Assembly (NCBI GenBank): GCA_937890745.1
Contig: CALADH010000006.1
Span: forward strand, 1 to 29,142
Source of the DNA: Scybalocola_A sp900557175
Lineage (GTDB): Bacteria > Bacillota > Clostridia > Lachnospirales > Lachnospiraceae
Length of the DNA stretch: 29,142 bases
Direction of reading: 5' to 3'
This document shows, piece after piece, positions 1-6,754 of the stretch; within the stretch, counting starts at the first letter, position 1; the number at the start of each line of letters is the position of its first letter. The notes under the pieces are model-generated. The model was not told where the DNA came from. It did not search any database and saw only the letters and a program-made list of their open reading frames with translations. The translations under genes were made by a program, and so were the position numbers.

Positions 1-21
1 TTGATTTTTTTATTTTTCTTT

Positions 22-48
22 GCTGTCCGTATCGCTCTCGCCGACAGC
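22..48. other. Hairpin just downstream of left-edge promoter
   Basis: Six-base arms GCTGTC and GACAGC enclose a 15-base loop. On the minus strand this hairpin would form at the very 5' end of the RNA started by the promoter at 55-83. It is followed toward the window edge by an A-rich tract on the minus strand (positions 1-21), like the one upstream of that promoter. This could be the upstream element of a second, tandem promoter. No gene is visible here. Confidence 0.35.
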
Positions 49-54
49 TCAGTT

Positions 55-83
55 AGAATATCATATGTATGACGCCTTGTCAA
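55..83 (-). promoter_or_regulatory. Strong housekeeping promoter reading off the left edge
   Basis: On the minus strand there is a perfect -35 TTGACA (78-83), a 17-base spacer and a -10 TATTCT (55-60), preceded by a long A-rich tract (about 87-119) like an UP element. The tRNA-Leu promoter at 25636-25664 has the same design. The start point would be near 48. The target gene lies outside the window; a stable-RNA gene is a reasonable guess from the architecture only. Confidence 0.65.
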
Positions 84-129
84 CAAGTTTTTTGAATTTT
101 TTTATTTTTTTTAATTGTATATTCAATAA

Positions 130-173
130 AGCGGATTTACCTGCTGTTTCCGGCTTTTTGTAAATCCGCTTAA
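130..173 (-). terminator. Putative terminator after spoVAD
   Basis: Eleven-base inverted arms (AAGCGGATTTA / TAAATCCGCTT) enclose a loop of about 21 bases, a few bases past the spoVAD stop. No good U-run follows on the minus strand, so termination is likely but weak. The hairpin marks the end of the spoVA operon. Confidence 0.5.
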
Positions 174-185
174 AATATTTGTTTT

Positions 186-1217
186 CTATAGTTTTGGGCT
201 TTCAAGTACAAGCGCATGTGCAATGCCCGGAACACTTTGTCCTTCTTTAAAACTTGTTGGTGATAGAAGGGCGCCTGTTGGCATAAAAAGTACCCGCTTC
301 CACTGTCCGTTTTCCAGTGCAGGCACAATGACCGAAGCCAAGACAACTGCACTACAACCACACCCGCTGCCCCCGGAATGTGTATCCTGTTTTTGTGCAT
401 CATAGATTTCAATCCCGCAATCCATATGCTGCTTTGAAATATCAATGCCGCTTTGCTCCATTAAATCAATCATAATCTTCTGTCCGATATAACCTAAATC
501 TCCGGTAATAATTTTATCAAAATCTTCCGCTTTTTCCTTTGTATCCTTAAAATACGCCTTTAGTGTATCCGCTGCTGCCGGAGCCATACATGCGCCCATA
601 TTCATTGAATCCTTGACGCCATAGTCCACAATCCGCCCGGCAGTCATTGCCGTAATTCTGGCTCTGTCATTATAATTTTCATGATACTCACCGAGCACAA
701 AGGCACCGCTTCCAGTCACTGTCCACGTCGCTGACAGCGGTCGCTGATTGCCGTAATCTAAAGGAAAGCGAAATTCTTTCTCCGCGCTTGCAAAATGACT
801 TGATGTTGCAGCTAAAACTTTTTTTGCAAAACCGCCGTCAACAGCCATAGCCGCCAGTCCCAAAGATTCCCCCATTGTTGAACATGCACCGTAAATACCA
901 TAAAGCGGCAGTTTCATATCAGCCAGTCCAAAAGAGGTTGCCATTAACTGACCTAAAAGGTCACCTGCAAAAGCACAGTCAATTTCCGACGGCGCAAGCT
1001 TCGCTTTTTCCATTGCCCTTTTTACCGCCATTGCCTGCATCGTACTTTCGGCTGCTTCCCACGTTTTTTCTCCGAACATCCCATCATTTTCAACAATATC
1101 AAAATATCCGCCCAACGGTCCCTCGCCCTCCATCTTGCCTGCAACCGAGGCACAGGACACAATTGCCGGCGGACATTCAAAGCCTATCGTTCTTTTGCCT
1201 TTTCGCTTATTTTTCAT
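186..1217 (-). CDS. spoVAD: Stage V sporulation protein AD
   Basis: SpoVAD is a thiolase-fold protein of the spore inner membrane that binds dipicolinic acid and works with SpoVAC and SpoVAE in its uptake during sporulation. The 343-residue length matches the family (about 338 in Bacillus subtilis). Recognisable stretches are DGPLG-like EGPLGGYFD near residue 32, GACSTMGES at 110-118 with the thiolase-position cysteine C112, TVTGSGA, MAPAAADT, DCGIEIYD and GGSGCGCSAVV. It is the last gene of the spoIIA-spoVA block, and no spoVAE follows it. The start ATG is preceded by a modest GAAAGG site. A 91-base gap separates it from spoVAC; I could not assign a separate promoter there. Confidence 0.97.
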   Translation of the reverse strand: MKNKRKGKRTIGFECPPAIVSCASVAGKMEGEGPLGGYFDIVENDGMFGEKTWEAAESTMQAMAVKRAMEKAKLAPSEIDCAFAGDLLGQLMATSFGLADMKLPLYGIYGACSTMGESLGLAAMAVDGGFAKKVLAATSSHFASAEKEFRFPLDYGNQRPLSATWTVTGSGAFVLGEYHENYNDRARITAMTAGRIVDYGVKDSMNMGACMAPAAADTLKAYFKDTKEKAEDFDKIITGDLGYIGQKIMIDLMEQSGIDISKQHMDCGIEIYDAQKQDTHSGGSGCGCSAVVLASVIVPALENGQWKRVLFMPTGALLSPTSFKEGQSVPGIAHALVLESPKL

Positions 1218-1308
1218 AATACGTTACCTTTCTATACTTCTTAAAATATCAATGTACTGTCACGGAATATGGCACAGATTATTTCGTACGCTGCATTTTG
1301 CTTTAAAC

Positions 1309-1785
1309 TTATAGCATCGTCATCACATAAAACATTACCCCGAAAAATGCTGATGTCACAATTCCATATAAAATCACCGGCCCTGCAATCGTAAATATTT
1401 TACAGCCAATGCCAAAAACCTGGCCTTCTTTCTTATATTCAATAGCACAGGCTGTCACTGAATTGGCAAACCCCGTAATCGGCACCAAAAATCCGGCGCC
1501 GGCAAATTTGGCAATGGGCGTTGTCAGATTAAATCCGGTAAGCACGACGCTTAAAAGAATAAGCACAAGCAGCATATAGTTGCCCGCAATTTCATGGCTC
1601 ATTCCGCGGTATTCAAAAAAATTAAGCAGTATCTGCCCCAAAAGGCATATAGCGCCGCCGCTGACAAAAGCATAAAGTGTATTTAAAAAACAATTATGTG
1701 TCGGCGTTATTTTTTTTACATAGTCATTGTACGCCTTATTTCTTTGCTTCTCTTTTTTAATTTGTTCTGTTTTTTTAGAATCCAT
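1309..1785 (-). CDS. spoVAC: Stage V sporulation protein AC
   Basis: SpoVAC is a polytopic inner-membrane protein of the spore. In Bacillus it behaves as a mechanosensitive channel for dipicolinic acid. The 158-residue length fits (150 in B. subtilis). The charged N-terminus is followed by about four hydrophobic segments, and the most conserved stretch, AGAGFLVPITGFANSVT followed by a charged EYKKEGQV turn, is clear. A good GGAGAG site lies eight bases before the ATG. The gene sits 37 bases downstream of spoVAB in the same operon. SpoVAE is a distant paralogue, but gene order and the N-terminal motif favour SpoVAC. Confidence 0.96.
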   Translation of the reverse strand: MDSKKTEQIKKEKQRNKAYNDYVKKITPTHNCFLNTLYAFVSGGAICLLGQILLNFFEYRGMSHEIAGNYMLLVLILLSVVLTGFNLTTPIAKFAGAGFLVPITGFANSVTACAIEYKKEGQVFGIGCKIFTIAGPVILYGIVTSAFFGVMFYVMTML

Positions 1786-1822
1786 ACTGACATCTCTCCA
1801 TTAAAGCAATTTGTCTGCAAGC

Positions 1823-2272
1823 TTAAAAAAACTGCAAAATAACCCCGGTAAATTTTCCGGCCGCAAGCATTAAAACGACGATTGCCGTTCCTTCTTTAAG
1901 ACCGATTCTGCGAAACATAATTGGAAAAGCATTCAATATTTCCGCGACGGCGCCAATAAGACAGCCTGTAAATACACCGGCAAAAAGTCCGAATAAAATA
2001 ACGATAATCTTTTCAAAGACAGCTGTCTGTCCATGAAAAATCCCCTTAAACATATGATTTTCGCCGCTGCTCATAAAAAACCACCATAAATTTCCGACCA
2101 CCGCACCGATGCTTATCCACGTTTCATAGCATATAAGCCGTTCCGCCGTCCTTGTAATCTGTGCCAGCCTCGTAACGATACCCAGTGATGTAATAAAGGT
2201 AAAAATACCGGCCGCCACTGTCACACCGCAGGCAGCACCTGCAAACAGCAGGAAAAGATTTTTTAATACCAT
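1823..2272 (-). CDS. spoVAB: Stage V sporulation protein AB
   Basis: SpoVAB is a small membrane protein of the spoVA operon, needed with the others for dipicolinic acid accumulation; its own molecular role is unclear. The 149 residues hold four to five hydrophobic stretches, including an N-terminal one (LFLLFAGAACGVTVAAGIFTF), plus the family-typical VFTGCLIGAVAEILNAFPIM region. The start codon overlaps the spoVAA stop by one base (TAATG), so translation is probably coupled. Identification rests on position in the operon, length and the conserved C-terminal half. Confidence 0.93.
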   Translation of the reverse strand: MVLKNLFLLFAGAACGVTVAAGIFTFITSLGIVTRLAQITRTAERLICYETWISIGAVVGNLWWFFMSSGENHMFKGIFHGQTAVFEKIIVILFGLFAGVFTGCLIGAVAEILNAFPIMFRRIGLKEGTAIVVLMLAAGKFTGVILQFF

Positions 2273-2889
2273 TAGGAAGTTTTACCTTCTCGCGAATTTT
2301 TCTTAATCAGCGTATCATTGACATCCGTCTCATACTTTTCCATTTCCACTTCCATCGGCGTCGGATCTTTTGTCAGACGGCACTTTCCGAAATGGTTAAA
2401 AAATACAATAATACCTGCTGCAATGCCAGCTGCATAACCGACTGCAAGCATCTTAACACCTCTTTTGCCAGCGCCGAAAAAATCAGATATTTTTGCAAAA
2501 ACATCCATTGATGAAACATCTTCATTGTAAGTCATAATTGCAAAAACACTGCCCGCAAAGGTTACTGCCGCCACTAAAATAATTTTACATAGCCGCCCCT
2601 TATCCTTTTTTGTGTCAAAGTCCACCGAAAAAACAAATTCTGCCTCTCCGATATTTTCAAAATCACATTCGCCTGAAAGCGCCTTATCTATGCAGCTTAT
2701 AAGCCAAAGCGCTGATGCCGTCTTTTTCATCCGCTGATCTGATGCCCCAAGGCGGCATATAATAACTTCTTCGGCGGCCTGTGCCAAAGTTTTATCACGA
2801 CAGTAAATTTTGCATAAATCTTTGGCGCGCACCGTCTGATGTTGTACGAGCGTATGCTTGTCTGCCTGTATATAAATGACGGGCCTCAT
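2272..2889 (-). CDS. spoVAA: Stage V sporulation protein AA
   Basis: SpoVAA is the first protein of the spoVA operon. Its 205 residues match B. subtilis SpoVAA (206). The soluble N-terminal half (about 1-100) is followed by two membrane segments (about 103-121 and 148-166). Family signatures are FAIMTYNEDVSS near residue 116 and the C-terminal FFNHFGKCRLTKDPTPMEVEME. The site AAGAGGTG lies a few bases before the ATG. A sigma-G-type promoter lies directly upstream (2920-2949), so the spoVA genes can be switched on in the forespore independently of the spoIIA promoter. Confidence 0.95.
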   Translation of the reverse strand: MRPVIYIQADKHTLVQHQTVRAKDLCKIYCRDKTLAQAAEEVIICRLGASDQRMKKTASALWLISCIDKALSGECDFENIGEAEFVFSVDFDTKKDKGRLCKIILVAAVTFAGSVFAIMTYNEDVSSMDVFAKISDFFGAGKRGVKMLAVGYAAGIAAGIIVFFNHFGKCRLTKDPTPMEVEMEKYETDVNDTLIKKNSREGKTS

Positions 2890-2919
2890 GCTTTCACCTC
2901 TTTATATTTGTCTTTCCTT

Positions 2920-2949
2920 TAGTATGGCTCATAACGTCATTTTTATTCA
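2920..2949 (-). promoter_or_regulatory. Forespore sigma-G/sigma-F promoter of the spoVA operon
   Basis: In the 63-base gap between sigF and spoVAA the minus strand reads TGAATA (2944-2949), 17 bases, then CATACTA (2920-2926). Both boxes match the Bacillus sigma-G consensus as I know it, with accepted spacing. In B. subtilis spoVA is a sigma-G operon located just after sigF, so position and sequence agree. Sigma-F recognises similar boxes and cannot be excluded. Confidence 0.85.
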
Positions 2950-2952
2950 AAT

Positions 2953-3672
2953 TTACTGTATTGCATTTTCTCTCATTGTCTTTAAAATTTTCTTTTCAAT
3001 ACGTGACACCTGTACTTGTGAAATACCAAGACGTCCTGCAATCTGGGCCTGTGTCTGATTACAGTAATATCTTAAAATAATAATATCCCGCTCATCAGGC
3101 GCCAAATCATCTAAAAGTTTTTTGACAAGCAGCTTATTCAAAATACGCTCGCCCTCATCCTCCGGTGATTCCAGCTTGTCCATCAGACATATATCGTTGC
3201 TCTCCCCCTGATAAATAACTTTGTTTAGCGATTCTACCTCACATCCGGTTTCCATCGCCATCACGACATCTTCAATCTTCATCCCTGTTTCCCGGCTTAT
3301 CTCTGCCGCCGTCGCCTCTCTGCCGTGACACTCAAAAAACTTTTCCCTCAACTGATGAATTTTGTAAGCATTATCCTTAATCTGACGGCTCACCTTTACC
3401 ATACCGTCATCTCTCAAAAACCGTCTGATTTCACCGGTAATCATCGGCACTGCATATGTTGAAAAACGGACATTAAAGGACATGTCAAAATAATCAATCG
3501 CTTTTAAAAGTCCGATAATACCAATCTGAAAAAGGTCATCATATTCATAGCCTCGAAACCCGAAACGCTTCACAACACTCCATACAAGACCGGTATTTTT
3601 CTCCACGAGACAGTCTCTCGCCGTTTTATCTCCCTGCTTTGCCCGATTTAACAGTTCGATAACATCTTCCAT
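2953..3672 (-). CDS. sigF: Forespore RNA polymerase sigma factor F
   Basis: Sigma-F is the first compartment-specific sigma factor of sporulation, active in the forespore and held inactive by SpoIIAB. Region 2 motifs are present (LVEKNTGLVWSVVKRF, DDLFQIGIIGLLKAI, VRFSTYAVPMI), as are GEIRRFLRDDGMVKVSR in region 3 and the C-terminal helix-turn-helix GRLGISQVQVSRIEKKIL in region 4. I place the start at ATG 3672 (239 residues), two bases after the spoIIAB stop, with AGGGTG upstream. A GTG at 3696 would add eight residues inside spoIIAB and has no well-placed ribosome site. The gene is third in spoIIAA-spoIIAB-sigF. Sigma-G is the nearest alternative, but the neighbours decide for sigF. Confidence 0.97.
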   Translation of the reverse strand: MEDVIELLNRAKQGDKTARDCLVEKNTGLVWSVVKRFGFRGYEYDDLFQIGIIGLLKAIDYFDMSFNVRFSTYAVPMITGEIRRFLRDDGMVKVSRQIKDNAYKIHQLREKFFECHGREATAAEISRETGMKIEDVVMAMETGCEVESLNKVIYQGESNDICLMDKLESPEDEGERILNKLLVKKLLDDLAPDERDIIILRYYCNQTQAQIAGRLGISQVQVSRIEKKILKTMRENAIQ

Positions 3673-3674
3673 AA

Positions 3675-4169
3675 TCAGGCACCCTGACTGCTGCACAAGG
3701 CTATGCCATCCTCAGAAATTTCTGACTTTCCGATTTCTGACTTTCCGATAATCTTTTCCATCATAACCTTCGTACCTTTCCCCGGTGCCGACTGAACCGT
3801 TAAAGAATCCATAAATGCCTCCATAAACGCAAACCCCATACCAGACCGTTCAAGTTCAGGCTTCGACGTGTAAAGCGGCGTCATGGCCTTTTGAATATTT
3901 TCGATACCAACACCTTTATCTTCGATTTCAATTGTCACCGCCTGATGGTCTATCCATGCACGCATCGTAATTTTTCCCACACCGCCTTCATAGCCATGAA
4001 TGACACAATTAGTCACTGCCTCAGAAACAGCAGTCTTAATATCTGCCATTTCTTCAAGTGTCGGATCCGTCACCGCCACAAACGCAGCAATCACCATCCT
4101 TGCAAACGCTTCATTTTCTGACTTACTATCAAAAACAATACACATTTCATTACGGAAATTTTTACACAT
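3675..4169 (-). CDS. spoIIAB: Anti-sigma-F factor and serine kinase SpoIIAB
   Basis: SpoIIAB binds and inhibits sigma-F and, as an ATP-dependent kinase, phosphorylates SpoIIAA. It has the GHKL/HATPase fold: the N-box EAVTNCVIHGYE, the G1 box DKGVGI and the G2-like ELERSGMGFAFME are all visible. I choose the ATG at 4169, which overlaps the spoIIAA stop and has GGAGGAGG nine bases upstream; this gives 164 residues against 146 in B. subtilis. The extra length is a C-terminal tail that contains a duplicated GKSEI unit, encoded by a 15-base perfect tandem repeat at 3719-3748. The catalytic core is intact, so the tail is probably tolerated. Confidence 0.97.
   Translation of the reverse strand: MCKNFRNEMCIVFDSKSENEAFARMVIAAFVAVTDPTLEEMADIKTAVSEAVTNCVIHGYEGGVGKITMRAWIDHQAVTIEIEDKGVGIENIQKAMTPLYTSKPELERSGMGFAFMEAFMDSLTVQSAPGKGTKVMMEKIIGKSEIGKSEISEDGIALCSSQGA
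3719..3748. repeat. 15-bp perfect tandem duplication in spoIIAB
   Basis: The unit TTTCTGACTTTCCGA occurs twice, head to tail. It is in frame within the C-terminal tail of SpoIIAB and duplicates five residues (the GKSEI repeat). A slipped-strand copy-number change here would add or remove five residues without breaking the frame. Confidence 0.9.
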
Positions 4170-4497
4170 ATAAAAGCGCCTCCTCCATTGTTTCAAATTC
4201 ATAGACAAGGCTATGAAGACCTGAAATTTTTATGAGCTTTTGAATCGTTTTCCCCGCATTGACAATACAAAGTTTGCCGCCGTGCAAATCTGTCTCTTTA
4301 TAGCGGCCAATCATCATGCCAATACCTGCACTGTCCATAAAATTAGTTTCTGAAAAGTCGAGAATAATATTTTTTGCCCTGCCCCGTCTGAATGCGATAT
4401 CTGTGACCGATTTGATTTTCTTCGCTTCATGATGATCCAGCTCGCTGCCAACTGTAAGAATCAGCGAATGTCTGACAATCTTATAATCAACGATCAT
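4162..4497 (-). CDS. spoIIAA: Anti-sigma-F factor antagonist SpoIIAA
   Basis: SpoIIAA is a STAS-domain anti-anti-sigma factor. Unphosphorylated, it displaces sigma-F from SpoIIAB; SpoIIAB inactivates it by serine phosphorylation, and SpoIIE restores it. At 111 residues it is close to the 117 of B. subtilis. The phosphorylation motif LDFSETNFMDSAGIGM places the target serine at S56 (S58 in Bacillus). A strong GGGAGG site precedes the ATG. It is the first gene of the block and follows the folC terminator. I looked for a sigma-H promoter in the 50 bases left between them and found no convincing match. Confidence 0.97.
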   Translation of the reverse strand: MIVDYKIVRHSLILTVGSELDHHEAKKIKSVTDIAFRRGRAKNIILDFSETNFMDSAGIGMMIGRYKETDLHGGKLCIVNAGKTIQKLIKISGLHSLVYEFETMEEALLYV

Positions 4498-4547
4498 AAT
4501 AACCTCCCTATCCTGAATTTTGTACTAAAAAGCGGGCTTTGCGCCAC

Positions 4548-4580
4548 AAAAAAAAAGATAAAAGCTATCTGCTCTTATCT
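4548..4580 (-). terminator. Intrinsic terminator of folC
   Basis: A 10-bp stem (AGATAAGAGC / GCTTTTATCT on the minus strand, one G-U pair) with a five-base loop is followed by nine U residues, about 14 bases past the folC stop. The wobble pair fits minus-strand function. It separates folC from spoIIAA. Confidence 0.88.
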
Positions 4581-4593
4581 CTCGTCTTTTTCT

Positions 4594-5922
4594 TTATTTC
4601 TTCTTTTGCAGTGCCATAAGACTTCCTGCCAGATAAAGGGAGCCTGTACAAAAAAGTCTGCCGCCCTGTATCCAGCCTGCTGCCCGCTCAAGCGCTTCTT
4701 TAATATTATATGTGCCCTCAATCCGTCCATGCCAGTTTTCTTTAAAAATTTGTTCGACTAAATCTACAGACGTTTGCCGCTCACTCTCGATTGCCGTCAC
4801 CATAACACCGGCCAGCCTTTGAAGACTGCATAGCCTTCGGATCATTTCTGTGTAATCTTTATCTTCTGCCACGGCAAATAACAGATACACCGGCTTATCC
4901 GAAAAACTGTATTCAATACTCTCACAAAATGCCTTAATTCCCGCTTCATTATGGGCGCCGTCAATATAAATATCCGGTGCAGCCATTTCAAACCGTCCGC
5001 TCCAGCGCACTTTTGACAATGCTTTTAAAATAACAGCATAAAAACTGTCCTCTGACGCCGGATATTGATATGAAAATCTGCCTGCACGCCAAAGCATTTC
5101 CATGCCGCGCAGCGCCAATGCACTGTTCATTGCCTGATAACGTGCCGGTGTCGGAAGCACCACAGAAAGCTTTCTACCGTCAAAAAGTGCCGGAATCGTA
5201 TATCTTAAGCTTTCTTTATCTGACACAAAATCCCCTATATCCTGCTGTGTTACCGCCGTACAGGCGCACCCAAGGGCTGCTGCCCGCTCTGATAAAACAC
5301 AAACCGCCTCCGGCTGTGATGTTCCGTCAAAAATCACAGGGCAGCCGTCCTTCATAATTCCTGCTTTTTCACCGGCAATCTTATCAATTGTATGACCAAG
5401 ATACTGCATGTGATCAAAACCAATGGAAGTAATGACTGTCAGTGCCGGCTTTGCCACGACATTTGTCGCATCCAGCCGTCCGCCAAGTCCCGTCTCCACG
5501 ACAGCAATATCAATATGGTTTTCGCGAAACCAAAGCATTGCCATCAAATAAATAAATTCAAAAAAAGTCGGATGCACACCGCCCTCTTTCATCCACGCAT
5601 CTATTTTCTCTTTTACGGTAAAAAAAATACGGATAAAATCTCCGTCACTGATATCTTCACCATTAATTTTCATTCGCTCATTGATACGCACAAGATGCGG
5701 TGATGTAAACAGCCCGACCTTAAGGCGGCACGCCCTAAGCATCCCTGCCATATAAGCACTGACTGAACCCTTGCCATTTGTCCCCGCAATGTGAACGTAA
5801 GTAAAATCATTCTCCGGATGCTCAAACAGCGCCATAATCTGCGCTGTCTGAATCATCCCGCCTTTTTTAGTAAATTTAGGAATACTATATATATAATCTA
5901 CGATTTTATCCATCTGTGTCAT
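4594..5922 (-). CDS. folC: Folylpolyglutamate / dihydrofolate synthase
   Basis: FolC adds glutamate to folates in the cytoplasm, and in many bacteria also makes dihydrofolate from dihydropteroate; it is a Mur-ligase-type ATP enzyme. Motifs: the P-loop HIAGTNGKGSVSAYM, FTSPHLVRINERMKING, VVETGLGGRLDATN, TSIGFDHMQYLG, GEKAGIMK, and the C-terminal-domain YIDGAHNEAG. I place the start at ATG 5922 (442 residues, MTQMDKIVDYIYSIPKF), which has AGAAGGA eight bases upstream. An in-frame ATG at 5949 overlaps the upstream stop codon but has a poor ribosome site. The operon partner is the phospholipase C-like gene just upstream, and a terminator follows. Confidence 0.96.
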   Translation of the reverse strand: MTQMDKIVDYIYSIPKFTKKGGMIQTAQIMALFEHPENDFTYVHIAGTNGKGSVSAYMAGMLRACRLKVGLFTSPHLVRINERMKINGEDISDGDFIRIFFTVKEKIDAWMKEGGVHPTFFEFIYLMAMLWFRENHIDIAVVETGLGGRLDATNVVAKPALTVITSIGFDHMQYLGHTIDKIAGEKAGIMKDGCPVIFDGTSQPEAVCVLSERAAALGCACTAVTQQDIGDFVSDKESLRYTIPALFDGRKLSVVLPTPARYQAMNSALALRGMEMLWRAGRFSYQYPASEDSFYAVILKALSKVRWSGRFEMAAPDIYIDGAHNEAGIKAFCESIEYSFSDKPVYLLFAVAEDKDYTEMIRRLCSLQRLAGVMVTAIESERQTSVDLVEQIFKENWHGRIEGTYNIKEALERAAGWIQGGRLFCTGSLYLAGSLMALQKKK

Positions 5923-5945
5923 CTGTGAAATCCTTCTGTCTGTCA

Positions 5946-6518
5946 TCATGTTGTCACTGGTGTTTTTTGCTTTCCCTGCATCAAATCAAGCAGTGCTCCA
6001 ATCACCTCTCCGCAAATCTGCACAATATGCCTGCAGTCACTCTGAACGTTCTGAATATGCTCCGTATAAGTATCATGCGCCTTTCGGATAAAATCACATA
6101 TACTCGGAATGCTGTTTAATTCCTCACTGTGCTCCATCGGCATATCGACATCAACACTGCATATAAAACTTCTGAGTTCATGCTTCAGCTCTTTTTCATA
6201 AATCACATGATCTTTCAGTGAGCCTTCATACTCCTTATTGTGCGGAAATGTAAAATAATCTGCAATATAATGTGTAATAACCCCTAAGTCCTTTGTCCGG
6301 CTTAACGTCAGTCCTTTACTGCTGTCATAAGTATCGACAACCTTATTCATCTTTTTTTCAAGAATATCAAAGGTCTGATTAATTTCATGCTTTTTTGTAA
6401 TAAATGACGGCACCAAATCCGGCACAATGCTTCCCATTTTGAAAACTGCTCTATGTCTGATTTCCGTCTCATGACCTGTTATATAGCCTGCCAACGAAAC
6501 ATGAGATTTTTTTCTCAA
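5946..6518 (-). CDS. Zinc-dependent phospholipase C family protein
   Basis: The 190-residue protein resembles the zinc-dependent phospholipase C/S1-P1 nuclease-like fold (Zn_dep_PLPC, as found in many Clostridia). Candidate metal ligands are H6 (KKSHVSLAGY), H16, the aspartate in GSIVPDLVPS, and the later HYIADYFTFPHN cluster. There is no signal peptide, so unlike secreted alpha-toxin it is probably cytoplasmic and not a virulence factor. The start is a TTG at 6518 with AGAGGTG six bases upstream. Its 3' end meets folC, giving co-transcription. A promoter lies at 6587-6614. The substrate is unknown; calling it a true phospholipase would go beyond the sequence. Confidence 0.8.
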   Translation of the reverse strand: MRKKSHVSLAGYITGHETEIRHRAVFKMGSIVPDLVPSFITKKHEINQTFDILEKKMNKVVDTYDSSKGLTLSRTKDLGVITHYIADYFTFPHNKEYEGSLKDHVIYEKELKHELRSFICSVDVDMPMEHSEELNSIPSICDFIRKAHDTYTEHIQNVQSDCRHIVQICGEVIGALLDLMQGKQKTPVTT

Positions 6519-6586
6519 TTTCTACACCTCTTTAATACTCTCTCCGTCCATAGACGGCAAATATCCGTTAGTTGCATCTAATACAA

Positions 6587-6614
6587 ATTATACACCTGTT
6601 TTAAATTTTTGCAA
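6587..6614 (-). promoter_or_regulatory. Promoter of the phospholipase C-like gene and folC
   Basis: The minus strand has TTGCAA (6609-6614), 16 bases, then a perfect TATAAT (6587-6592). The leader would be about 60 nt and carries a small hairpin (CCGTC-loop-GACGG near 6545) before the ribosome site. Confidence 0.6.
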
Positions 6615-6655
6615 GTCAAATTCTTTTGGTAATCCTGACGGCGTTTAGTGCATAC

Positions 6656-6684
6656 TTGACAACAATCATGACTTCATATAAAAT
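6656..6684 (+). promoter_or_regulatory. Promoter of the CNNM/CorC-type gene
   Basis: A perfect -35 TTGACA (6656-6661), a 17-base spacer and TAAAAT (6679-6684) give a strong vegetative promoter. It is divergent from the promoter at 6587-6614. Confidence 0.85.
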
Positions 6685-6692
6685 AATGCCAT

Positions 6693-6716
6693 CGGGACTG
6701 CATCGGTTCTGTCCCG
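6693..6716 (+). other. Leader hairpin before the CNNM/CorC-type gene
   Basis: Six-base arms CGGGAC and GTCCCG enclose a 12-base loop a few bases after the expected transcript start and 25 bases before the ribosome site. There is no U-run, so it is not a terminator. It is far too short to be a known magnesium riboswitch. Confidence 0.35.
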
Positions 6717-6754
6717 TAATTATACTATATTTTATATAATAGGAGATGATTTAT

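Noticed and set aside
4498..4547. Sigma-H promoter for spoIIA
   Set aside because: Expected from Bacillus, but no AGGA-type -35 with a GAAT -10 at proper spacing is present in the gap.
6519..6586. Tetrahydrofolate riboswitch for the folC operon
   Set aside because: The leader is about 60 nt with one 5-bp hairpin; the aptamer's conserved elements are missing.
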